A DNA stretch of 64,000 bases from Lachnospiraceae bacterium XBD2001 (lineage in GTDB: Bacteria > Bacillota > Clostridia > Lachnospirales > Lachnospiraceae), in NCBI GenBank assembly GCA_900116395.1, contig FPAN01000002.1:372001-436000 (forward strand), given 5' to 3'. Numbering within the stretch: the stretch's first letter is position 1; each line of letters starts with the position of its first letter. Shown here piece by piece: positions 18,249 through 26,096 of this stretch. A program made the translations under genes and the position numbers. The notes under the pieces were generated by a model. It ran no database searches. It saw nothing but the letters and a program-made list of their open reading frames with translations, and was not told where the DNA came from.

Positions 18249-19391
18249 ATGATACCTTTGGCAGTGCCGAATCTAAATGGCAATGAGAAGAAGTACTTAG
18301 ATAATTGTATAGATACAACATTCGTATCTAGCGTTGGAGAATACGTTACGCGATTTGAAGAGATGATAGCAGAAGCAACTGGAAGTGTTGGCGCCGTTGC
18401 AACGAGTGCCGGAACAACTGGATTACATGCTGCCTTGAGTGCGCTTGGTGTACAGCATAATGATCTGGTTATCATTCCTACCTTTACGTTTATTGCAAGC
18501 GCAAATGCTGTGGCACATTGTGGGGCAACACCGTGGTTAATGGATATTGCAGAAGATACTTGGTGTATGAATCCTAAGGTTGTTCGTGAAGAATTAGCCT
18601 CTAAGTGCGAGAAGCGTAAGGATGGAGTATATCACGTAGCAACAGGGCGCAGAGTAGCTGCGATTATGCCGGTATATACCTTGGGTAATATGCCTAATAT
18701 GCATGAATTCCGAGAGATTGCAGATGAATATGGGCTACCATTGATGGTGGATGCTGCCTGCGCTATTGGTGCAACCTTTGAAGGAAAGAGTTTTGGCTCT
18801 TTAGCAGATTTGTCTGTCCTTTCTTTCAACGGAAATAAAACCATTACCTGTGGCGGAGGCGGTGCTGTCGTTGGATGTAAGCAAGAATTGCTTGATAGAG
18901 TACGTCATCTGACAACTACAGCACGTGTATGGCCGGACTATGATTTCGATATGGTTGGTTTTAATTACCGTATGACGAATTTGCAAGCTGCTGTTGGAGT
19001 TGCGCAGATGGAGCATTTGGAAAGCTTTATAAGAGTCAAGCGTCACGCACGTGAATACTATGAAGAGAATTTGAGAACGTTATTGACAAAGGGTGTTTCC
19101 TATTTCCCAACTACAGAGGGAAGTAGTTGCTGGTTTAGTGGAATTGTTTTGCCTGAAGGTACAAAGCTACAGGATGCTAAGGATTTCTGTGCGAAGTTAA
19201 AGGAGGATGGTATTGAAGCACGATCCTTCTGGAAACCGGTACATCTGCAGAAGCCGTATGAGGATGCACCATGCAGCGATATACATGTGGCGGAAAGCTT
19301 ATGGGAGCGTATTATTACATTGCCTTGCAGTACAGGAATTACAGATGAGGAATTAGCTACAGTAGTAGAGAAAACAAAGGAGATTCTGTAG
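18249..19391 (+). CDS. LegC-like sugar aminotransferase (DegT/DnrJ/EryC1 family)
   Basis: A 380-residue PLP enzyme that adds an amino group at C4 of the 4-keto sugar. It has PLAVPNLNGNEKKYLDNCIDT at the start, TSAGTTGLHAAL, VDAACAIGA and SFNGNKTITCGGGG, where K197 is the expected Schiff-base lysine. The opening and overall length (380) fit the LegC subgroup better than WecE. The preceding gene encodes the matching dehydratase. The ribosome site is AAGAAGG upstream of the ATG. Confidence 0.85.
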   Translation: MIPLAVPNLNGNEKKYLDNCIDTTFVSSVGEYVTRFEEMIAEATGSVGAVATSAGTTGLHAALSALGVQHNDLVIIPTFTFIASANAVAHCGATPWLMDIAEDTWCMNPKVVREELASKCEKRKDGVYHVATGRRVAAIMPVYTLGNMPNMHEFREIADEYGLPLMVDAACAIGATFEGKSFGSLADLSVLSFNGNKTITCGGGGAVVGCKQELLDRVRHLTTTARVWPDYDFDMVGFNYRMTNLQAAVGVAQMEHLESFIRVKRHAREYYEENLRTLLTKGVSYFPTTEGSSCWFSGIVLPEGTKLQDAKDFCAKLKEDGIEARSFWKPVHLQKPYEDAPCSDIHVAESLWERIITLPCSTGITDEELATVVEKTKEIL

Positions 19392-19393
19392 AT

Positions 19394-20458
19394 ATGATTA
19401 TCAACGAAGCTTTTAAAGATAAGACACTTGTTATAACCGGCGGTACCGGATCTTTTGGTTCTACTGTTTTGAAACACTTTTTGACATCTGATATAGGAGA
19501 GATTCGTATTATCTCTCGCGATGAGAAGAAGCAGGATATGATGCGTCATATTCTTCAGGCTCGCTATCCGGAGTATGCACACAAGGTGCAGTTCTATGTT
19601 GGAGATGTAAGGAATATTGAGTCTGTCCGAGACGTTATGTATGGAGCTAATTATGTCTTCCATGCAGCAGCATTGAAGGAAGTTCCTAGTTGTGAGTTCT
19701 TCCCAATGGAAGCAGTTAAGACAAACATTATTGGAACAGATAATGTAATCACTGCTGCAGTAGAGAATAATGTAGAACGAGTAGTATTCCTTTCTACAGA
19801 TAAGGCCGCTTATCCAATCAATTCTATGGGTATGACCAAGGCTGTGGCAGAGAAGATTGTTGCAGCACGTGCGCAGAAAGCATTTGAACGAGGCGGTACG
19901 GTATTATCTTGTACTCGATATGGTAATGTTATGTGTTCTCGAGGATCTGTTATTCCATTGTTTATCGATCAGATTAAGAACCATCATCCAATTACGATTA
20001 CAGATCCAAACATGACCCGTTTTCTTATGAATTTAGATGAGGCTGTAGATTTGGTTGCTTTTGCGTTTGAACATGCGGAACCGGGTGATCTTTTTATTCA
20101 GAAGGCGGATGCGTCTACTATTGGTGATTTGGCTGATGGCGTTATGAAGGTCTTTGGCCAGACGGAGAAGAAGATTATTGGAACCAGGCATGGCGAGAAG
20201 TTGTATGAGACTTTAATGACTCGTGAGGAACGCTTACGAGCAACAGATATGGGACATTACTTCAGAATCGCACCTGACGGACGTTCTTTGAACTATGATA
20301 AGTTCTATGTGGATGGTGATGTATTAACCGAGAGTGATGAGGCATACACTAGCCATAATACCAATCTTCTTGACGTGGATGGTGTTGTTAAGAAGATTAT
20401 GGAAACAGACTATGTTAAGGAAGAATTAGAAGGGCGTCCGCACGCGGTTGAAGCATAA
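19394..20458 (+). CDS. capE: UDP-GlcNAc 4,6-dehydratase/5-epimerase (CapE/FnlA/WbjB)
   Basis: A 354-residue soluble SDR that starts the UDP-L-FucNAc pathway. It opens with KTLVITGGTGSFGSTVLKHFL, then IRIISRDEKKQDMMRH, a segment characteristic of CapE/WbjB, and has STDKAAYPINSMGMTK at the active site with Met in the place of Tyr. The next two genes encode the remaining steps, so the assignment is mutually supported. The gene begins 2 bases after the LegC stop. The symbol follows Staphylococcus usage; fnlA and wbjB name the same function. Confidence 0.88.
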   Translation: MIINEAFKDKTLVITGGTGSFGSTVLKHFLTSDIGEIRIISRDEKKQDMMRHILQARYPEYAHKVQFYVGDVRNIESVRDVMYGANYVFHAAALKEVPSCEFFPMEAVKTNIIGTDNVITAAVENNVERVVFLSTDKAAYPINSMGMTKAVAEKIVAARAQKAFERGGTVLSCTRYGNVMCSRGSVIPLFIDQIKNHHPITITDPNMTRFLMNLDEAVDLVAFAFEHAEPGDLFIQKADASTIGDLADGVMKVFGQTEKKIIGTRHGEKLYETLMTREERLRATDMGHYFRIAPDGRSLNYDKFYVDGDVLTESDEAYTSHNTNLLDVDGVVKKIMETDYVKEELEGRPHAVEA

Positions 20459-20467
20459 GGATAAAGT

Positions 20468-21640
20468 ATGAGTACAAATTGGAAGAATAATGGAAAACTG
20501 AAATTAATGATTATCGTGGGCACACGCCCGGAAATCATCCGTCTTGCTGCGGTAATCAAGAAATGCCGTAAGTATTTTGACACCATTTTGGTTCATACCG
20601 GACAGAATTATGACTATAACTTGAATGGTGTATTTTTCAAGGATTTGGGATTGGATGATCCGGAATTGTATCTGGATGCAGTAGGTAATGATCTTGGCGA
20701 GACAATGGGCAATATCATCGCATCTAGTTACAAAGCAATGGTTGAGTTGCAGCCGGAGGCAGTGCTGGTATTAGGTGATACCAATTCCTGTTTGTCGGTT
20801 ATTGGTGCGAAGCGTCTTCATATACCGATTTTTCATATGGAAGCGGGTAATCGCTGTAAGGATGAGTGTCTTCCTGAGGAGACGAATCGCCGTATCGTAG
20901 ATATTATTTCTGATGTAAACTTGGCATATTCTGAGCATGCACGTAGATATTTGGCGGATTGTGGATTGCCGAAGGAAAGAACATATGTAACCGGTTCTCC
21001 AATGGCAGAAGTCTTAACAGAGAATTTGGAAGCAATTAAGGCGTCTGATGTTCACACTCGATTAGGTCTCGAGAAAGGCAAGTATATTCTTCTGTCTGCA
21101 CATCGCGAGGAGAATATTGATACAGAAGAGAACTTTACAAGCCTCTTTACAGCAATTAATCAGATGGCTGAGAAGTATGATATGCCGATTCTATATTCTT
21201 GTCATCCACGTTCAAGAAAGAGATTGGAAGCATCTGGATTCAAACTGGATGAGCGCGTGATTCAGCATGAACCGCTAGGATTCCATGACTATAATTGCCT
21301 TCAGATGAACGCTTTTGCGGTTGTGAGTGATAGTGGTACGTTGCCAGAGGAGAGTAGCTTTTTCACATCTGTTGGACATCCGATTCCTGCAGTTTGCATT
21401 CGTACTTCTACGGAACGCCCAGAGGCATTGGATAAAGCATGCTTCATCTTATCTGGTATCGATACTAAGGGATTGTTGCAGGCGGTAGACACTGCTGTTG
21501 AGATGGTTCATGAAGAGAAGAACGGTGGGGCTATACCGGTTCCGGATTATACAGATATCAACGTGTCAGATAAGGTTGTTAAGATTATTCAGTCCTACGT
21601 TGGTGTGGTTAATAAGATGGTATGGAGAAAAGATATCTAG
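20468..21640 (+). CDS. capG: UDP-sugar C2-epimerase of UDP-L-FucNAc pathway (FnlC/CapG/WbjD)
   Basis: A 390-residue non-hydrolysing 2-epimerase with GTRPEIIRLAAVI, HTGQNYDYNLNGVFF, VLGDTNSCLS, HMEAGNRC and EETNRRIVDIISD. The NRC and EETNR elements match the WbjD/CapG subgroup, not WecB. It turns the pneumo-type intermediate into UDP-L-FucNAc after CapE and CapF have acted. The order here is capE-capG-capF, a rearrangement of the familiar E-F-G order. Confidence 0.85.
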   Translation: MSTNWKNNGKLKLMIIVGTRPEIIRLAAVIKKCRKYFDTILVHTGQNYDYNLNGVFFKDLGLDDPELYLDAVGNDLGETMGNIIASSYKAMVELQPEAVLVLGDTNSCLSVIGAKRLHIPIFHMEAGNRCKDECLPEETNRRIVDIISDVNLAYSEHARRYLADCGLPKERTYVTGSPMAEVLTENLEAIKASDVHTRLGLEKGKYILLSAHREENIDTEENFTSLFTAINQMAEKYDMPILYSCHPRSRKRLEASGFKLDERVIQHEPLGFHDYNCLQMNAFAVVSDSGTLPEESSFFTSVGHPIPAVCIRTSTERPEALDKACFILSGIDTKGLLQAVDTAVEMVHEEKNGGAIPVPDYTDINVSDKVVKIIQSYVGVVNKMVWRKDI

Positions 21641-21654
21641 GATAGGGTTCTAAC

Positions 21655-22851
21655 ATGAATATACTAGTAACAGGTGCCAAGGGTATGGTTGGAACTGCCC
21701 TGGTAAACAATCTTAAGAATATAAGGGACGGGAAGAATCAAACTCGTCCCAATCTTGTTGTTAACGAGATTTATGAATATGACATTGATTCTACCCATGA
21801 AGAATTAGAAGAGTATTGCCGGAATGCAGAATTTGTCTTCAACCTAGCCGGTGTGAATCGTCCGGAGAATCCGGAAGACTTCATGAAGGGCAACTTTGGA
21901 TTTGCAAGTGAATTGCTGGATACATTGAAGATGTATAATAATAAGGCGACGATTATGCTTTCATCTTCAATTCAGGCAACATTGTCCGGTAGATTTGGTG
22001 ATTCTGAGTACGGGCGCAGTAAGAAGGCTGGTGAAGAATTATTCTTTGATTATGCGAATGAAAACGGCACTAAGGTAGCAGTTTATCGATTCCCTAATCT
22101 AATGGGACATTCCAGGCCAAAGTATAATTCTGCGGTATCTACTTTCTGTTGGGCAGTAGCGAATGATGAAGAATTCACCGTTAATGATCCAACTACCGAA
22201 CTTGAGTTGTTATACATCGATGACTTAGTTGAAGGTATGTTTGACCTCCTGGAAGGCAAAGAACAACATTGTGAGTTTGATGGTGTTGAGACTGTGTTAG
22301 CGACTAATGGCAGATACTGTTGTGTACCGGTAACGCATAAAGTTACATTAGGTGAGATTGTTGATTTATTACAACAGTTCAAAGAACAGCCTAATACGCT
22401 TATGATGCCCAAGATGCCGGAAGGGTCATTTGCTAAGAAGTTGTATAGCTTGTATCTAACATATCTTCCAACTGATAAGTTCAAGTATGCGCTAAAAATG
22501 AATGTGGATAATCGAGGCTCTTTTACGGAGCTTGTTCACACACAGGATTGTGGACAGGTTTCTATTAATATCAGCAAGCCTGGAATTACCAAAGGACAGC
22601 ATTGGCATAATTCCAAGTGGGAATTATTCATTGTTGTTGCGGGCCATGGTTTAATTCAGGAACGGAATATTAATACTGGAGAAACCGTGGAATTCGAAGT
22701 GTCTGGAGAGAAGATTGAGGCGGTTCATATGATTCCTGGGTGGACACATAATATTATCAATCTCTCAGATACTGATGATTTGGTTACTGTAATGACTTGT
22801 AATGAGGTATTTAATCCGGGGAGACCGGATACATTTCGAGAGGATGTGTAA
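21655..22851 (+). CDS. capF: Bifunctional epimerase/reductase with C-terminal cupin (CapF/FnlB/WbjC)
   Basis: A 398-residue two-domain protein. The N-terminal SDR part reads MNILVTGAKGMVGTALVNNL; the C-terminal ~130 residues form a cupin with TKGQHWHNSKWELFIVV and the HNI histidine of IPGWTHNI, which in CapF bind zinc. CapF epimerises at C3 in the cupin and reduces C4 in the SDR part, yielding UDP-6-deoxy-L-talose-type products for CapG. With the two genes before it, the full UDP-L-FucNAc route is present. Confidence 0.87.
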   Translation: MNILVTGAKGMVGTALVNNLKNIRDGKNQTRPNLVVNEIYEYDIDSTHEELEEYCRNAEFVFNLAGVNRPENPEDFMKGNFGFASELLDTLKMYNNKATIMLSSSIQATLSGRFGDSEYGRSKKAGEELFFDYANENGTKVAVYRFPNLMGHSRPKYNSAVSTFCWAVANDEEFTVNDPTTELELLYIDDLVEGMFDLLEGKEQHCEFDGVETVLATNGRYCCVPVTHKVTLGEIVDLLQQFKEQPNTLMMPKMPEGSFAKKLYSLYLTYLPTDKFKYALKMNVDNRGSFTELVHTQDCGQVSINISKPGITKGQHWHNSKWELFIVVAGHGLIQERNINTGETVEFEVSGEKIEAVHMIPGWTHNIINLSDTDDLVTVMTCNEVFNPGRPDTFREDV

Positions 22852-22884
22852 TTGAATATCTTTTTATTAAGTGATGGTGAATAA

Positions 22885-23250
22885 ATGAATCGTAGTAATT
22901 GGAAAGTATATATAGCATTACATGTGATGCTAATGGTTTATTCGATGAGCGGAATCTGTAGTAAAATGGCAGCAGGGCAAAAGTTTCTTAGTTTGCCATT
23001 TTTATTGCTCTATGGGATGGTCATTGCTTTACTAGGTTTTTATGCAATCTGTTGGCAACAAATCTTGAAACGAATTCCACTTACAACAGCATTTGCAAAT
23101 AAGGCAGTTACTGTTGTTTGGGGACTTGTATGGGGTGTGCTCATTTTTCATGAATACATCACTGTAGGGAAGATAGTGGGAATTCTTTTTGTTGTGATGG
23201 GTATTGTTGTATATGCGCTATCGGACCAGGAGGACTCGCATGAATCATAG
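22885..23250 (+). CDS. Small four-TM SMR/EamA-type transporter subunit 1
   Basis: A 121-residue protein with four hydrophobic helices and almost no loops. It resembles the half-size EamA/SMR proteins such as ArnE, with the C-terminal half showing KAVTVVWGLVWGVLIFHEYITVGKIVGILFVVMG broken only by short polar turns. It overlaps a second similar gene by 11 bp, so the two probably form a heterodimer. In this setting the pair could flip an undecaprenyl-phosphate-linked amino sugar, as ArnE/ArnF do, for the GT-C enzymes upstream. Transport substrate is inferred from context. Confidence 0.7.
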   Translation: MNRSNWKVYIALHVMLMVYSMSGICSKMAAGQKFLSLPFLLLYGMVIALLGFYAICWQQILKRIPLTTAFANKAVTVVWGLVWGVLIFHEYITVGKIVGILFVVMGIVVYALSDQEDSHES

Positions 23251-23593
23251 TGTTTTACTGTATGCGGGACTTGTTTTACTTGGAACATTTATTAGTGCTG
23301 TTTCACAAGCTATCCTGAAGAAGGAAGCAAGTAAAGAACATAAATCACTTGTTCAAGAGTATTTGAACCTACCAATTGTTATTGCATATGGCATATTTGT
23401 TTTAGCTACATTTTGTTCTATTTTTGCATATAAAGTGATTCCACTGTCCATGGGCCCAATTTTGGAAGCTACTAGCTACATATATGTGACATTCTTTGGC
23501 GTTAAACTATTTGGTGAGAGAATAAACCGAGGCAAGGTGCTGGCATTAGCTTTGATTATTATTGGTATTTCGGTTTATTCGTTACTAGGATAA
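23240..23593 (+). CDS. Small four-TM SMR/EamA-type transporter subunit 2
   Basis: The start is ATG 23240, because AGGAGG sits just before it; the frame is open farther upstream but lacks a site there. The 117-residue product has four hydrophobic helices and the late GVKLFGERINRGKVLALALI element, where the Glu after the third helix and the following Gly-rich helix recall EmrE/ArnF-type proteins. It is translationally coupled to the preceding gene, and WecE follows 50 bases later. Confidence 0.7.
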   Translation: MNHSVLLYAGLVLLGTFISAVSQAILKKEASKEHKSLVQEYLNLPIVIAYGIFVLATFCSIFAYKVIPLSMGPILEATSYIYVTFFGVKLFGERINRGKVLALALIIIGISVYSLLG

Positions 23594-23643
23594 AGATAGC
23601 GATATGATATATAATATGGGATGAATAAAAAAGGCAAATTGAT

Positions 23644-24771
23644 ATGATTTTATTTAATGTACCACCTTTTATAGGAAAAGAATTTGACTATATGAAGGAG
23701 GCAGTTGAGAACCAGAAGATTTGTGGCGATGGTCCATTTACAAAAAAGTGCGATACATGGATGGAGGAAAGATTCCATACAGCAAAGGCAATGCTGACGA
23801 CTAGTGGATCAACAGCATTGGATATGGCTGCTTTGTTATGTGATATTAAACCAGGTGATGAAGTAATATTACCAAGTTATACTTTTTCTTCTACTGCAAA
23901 TTCATTTGTCCTTGCTGGCGCAACACTTGTATTCGTTGATATTCGACCTGACACAATGAATATTGATGAGAACAAGATTGAGGCGGCAATCACCGATAAG
24001 ACACGTGTAATTGTTCCGGTACATTATGCAGGTGTTGCATGTGAGATGGATACGATTATGGAGATTGCGCACAAGCATCATTTGCTAGTTGTAGAAGATG
24101 CCGCGCAGGCTGTAATGAGTACATATAAGGGTAAGGCGTGCGGAACCATAGGTGATTTTGGATGCTTTTCCTTTCATGAGACGAAGAATTACTCCATGGG
24201 TGAAGGTGGAGCAATTCTAATTAACAATGAAAAGTATATTGAACGCGCAGAGATTCTCAGAGAGAAGGGGACGAATCGGTCGCGCTTTTTCCGTGGTCAG
24301 GTGGACAAATATACGTGGGTTGATTTTGGCGATAGTTATTTGCAGAGTGATTTGAATGCTGCATACTTATGGGCACAGCTAGAAAATGCAGACGAGATTA
24401 ACGAGAATCGTTTGGCAACTTGGAATGCGTACGATGAAGCTTTTCGTTCATTAGAAGCGGAAGGCAAGTTTGAACTACCTGTTGTTCCTGATGGATGTGT
24501 TCATAATGCTCATATGTACTATATTAAGTGTAAGGATTTAAAAGAACGAACAGATTTTATTAGTTTCATGAAGTCGAAAGATGTACTTACTGTTTTTCAC
24601 TATGTGCCATTACATTCTGCTCCTGCCGGTCTTAAGTTTGGACGCTTTGATGGCACGGATGAACATACGACTGCAGAAAGTGAGAGACTTGTTAGACTAC
24701 CAATGTATTATGGACTGACAGAGGAAGACAGGGAATGCGTTATTCGCGCTGTATGTGAATTCTATGATTAA
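23644..24771 (+). CDS. wecE: dTDP-4-amino-4,6-dideoxygalactose transaminase (WecE/RffA)
   Basis: A 375-residue PLP aminotransferase very like E. coli WecE: FNVPPFIGKEFDYMKEA, ICGDGPFTKKC, TRVIVPVHYAGVACEMDTIM, FGCFSFHETKNYSMGEGG with the PLP lysine at K181, REKGTNRSRFFRGQVDKYTW and FHYVPLHSAPAG. It converts dTDP-4-keto-6-deoxyglucose, the RmlB product of the next gene, to dTDP-Fuc4N. The closeness to WecE gives an unusually firm specificity call. It lies directly after a putative amino-sugar flippase pair, which is suggestive. Confidence 0.9.
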   Translation: MILFNVPPFIGKEFDYMKEAVENQKICGDGPFTKKCDTWMEERFHTAKAMLTTSGSTALDMAALLCDIKPGDEVILPSYTFSSTANSFVLAGATLVFVDIRPDTMNIDENKIEAAITDKTRVIVPVHYAGVACEMDTIMEIAHKHHLLVVEDAAQAVMSTYKGKACGTIGDFGCFSFHETKNYSMGEGGAILINNEKYIERAEILREKGTNRSRFFRGQVDKYTWVDFGDSYLQSDLNAAYLWAQLENADEINENRLATWNAYDEAFRSLEAEGKFELPVVPDGCVHNAHMYYIKCKDLKERTDFISFMKSKDVLTVFHYVPLHSAPAGLKFGRFDGTDEHTTAESERLVRLPMYYGLTEEDRECVIRAVCEFYD

Positions 24772-24919
24772 TACTGTTTAGTGGAAAACGCTAATAGGTG
24801 GCAGGGAATAAAATCCAAAAGTTAATGTAGTTTGTTTACAGCCTCTTTTTATCATTTGATAAGACATTGTTGATTTGGATTTGTTTTTAGATATGATTAT
24901 TGTTGATAAAGGAGCACTT

Positions 24920-26014
24920 GTGAGAACTTATTTAGTAACCGGAGGAGCCGGATTTATCGGCAGCAATTACATTCATTACATGTTCCGTAAGTATGATAAC
25001 GAGATTCGTATCATCAACGTGGATAAGCTGACCTATGCCGGCAACCTTGAGAACCTGAAGGATATCGAGAACCGCGACAACTACACCTTCGTTCGCGCAG
25101 ATATCTGTGACAAGGAAGCAATCGCAAAGATTTTTGCAGAGAACGATATTGACCGCGTGGTTCACTTCGCAGCTGAGTCTCACGTAGACCGTTCCATTAA
25201 GAATCCGGAAGTCTTCGTACAGACCAACGTACTTGGTACCGCTGTAATGCTCAACTGTGCCAAGGCAGCATGGGAGCTCCCGGACGGAACCTTCAAGGAA
25301 GGCAAGAAGTTCCTGCATGTATCTACCGACGAAGTATACGGATCCTTGGATGATGATCCAAACGCATTCTTCTATGAGACCACACCATACGATCCACACA
25401 GCCCATATTCCGCAACTAAGGCCAGCAGTGATTTCCTGGTAAAGGCATATATTGATACCTATCATTTCCCTGCCAACATTACCAACTGTTCTAACAACTA
25501 CGGACCTTACCAGTTCCCGGAGAAGTTGATTCCACTCATTATCAACAATGCACTCCAGGGCAAGAAGCTTCCGGTATACGGAGACGGCAAGAACGTTCGT
25601 GACTGGTTATATGTAGATGACCATGCTAAGGGAATCGATATGGTACAGGAGACCGGTAAGCTGGGTGAGACCTACAACATCGGTGGACACAACGAGCGCC
25701 AGAATATCCAGATTATTCATATTATTCATATTATCTTAGATACTTTATTGGAGATGCTTCCGGAGAATGATCCACGTCGTGCCAACGTAAGTGAAGAGTT
25801 AATCACTTATGTTACCGACCGTAAGGGACATGATCGCAGATATGCCATTGCGCCGGATAAGATTAAGCGTGAGGTTGGCAGGGAGCCGGAGACCTGCTTC
25901 GAGGAAGGCATCAAGAAGACCATCGCTTGGTTCTTCGAACACGAAGATTGGATGAAGAACGTAACCAGCGGTGATTACCAGAAGTACTACGAGGATATGT
26001 ACCAGGGTAAGTAG
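24920..26014 (+). CDS. rmlB: dTDP-glucose 4,6-dehydratase (RmlB)
   Basis: The GTG at 24920 is chosen: AAAGGAG lies just before it and the Rossmann motif follows at once (RTYLVTGGAGFIGSNYIHYM). The 364-residue protein has STDEVYG, the catalytic YSATK, NNYGPYQFPEKLIPL and DWLYVDDHAKGID, all RmlB signatures. It supplies the 4-keto sugar for WecE. Its codons are clearly richer in G and C than those of genes before 24.8 kb. A 9-base unit coding Ile-Ile-His is repeated at 25712-25729, lengthening the helix after NERQNIQ. The 148 bases before it hold no obvious gene. No rmlA, C or D is in the window. Confidence 0.93.
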   Translation: MRTYLVTGGAGFIGSNYIHYMFRKYDNEIRIINVDKLTYAGNLENLKDIENRDNYTFVRADICDKEAIAKIFAENDIDRVVHFAAESHVDRSIKNPEVFVQTNVLGTAVMLNCAKAAWELPDGTFKEGKKFLHVSTDEVYGSLDDDPNAFFYETTPYDPHSPYSATKASSDFLVKAYIDTYHFPANITNCSNNYGPYQFPEKLIPLIINNALQGKKLPVYGDGKNVRDWLYVDDHAKGIDMVQETGKLGETYNIGGHNERQNIQIIHIIHIILDTLLEMLPENDPRRANVSEELITYVTDRKGHDRRYAIAPDKIKREVGREPETCFEEGIKKTIAWFFEHEDWMKNVTSGDYQKYYEDMYQGK

Positions 26015-26033
26015 TATAAACTAAATGATGAAT

Positions 26034-26061
26034 AAAATGATCTTTAGTGGTATCATTTTTT
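26034..26061 (+). terminator. Probable Rho-independent terminator after rmlB
   Basis: A hairpin with arms AAAATGAT and ATCATTTT, a loop of about ten bases, and a run of six T at its 3' side. It lies in the 82-base gap between rmlB and the CapD-like gene. The stem is AT-only, so it may be weak. Confidence 0.5.
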
Positions 26062-26096
26062 CGATTGTATAACATGTGGAACTAGAGGTTATTATT

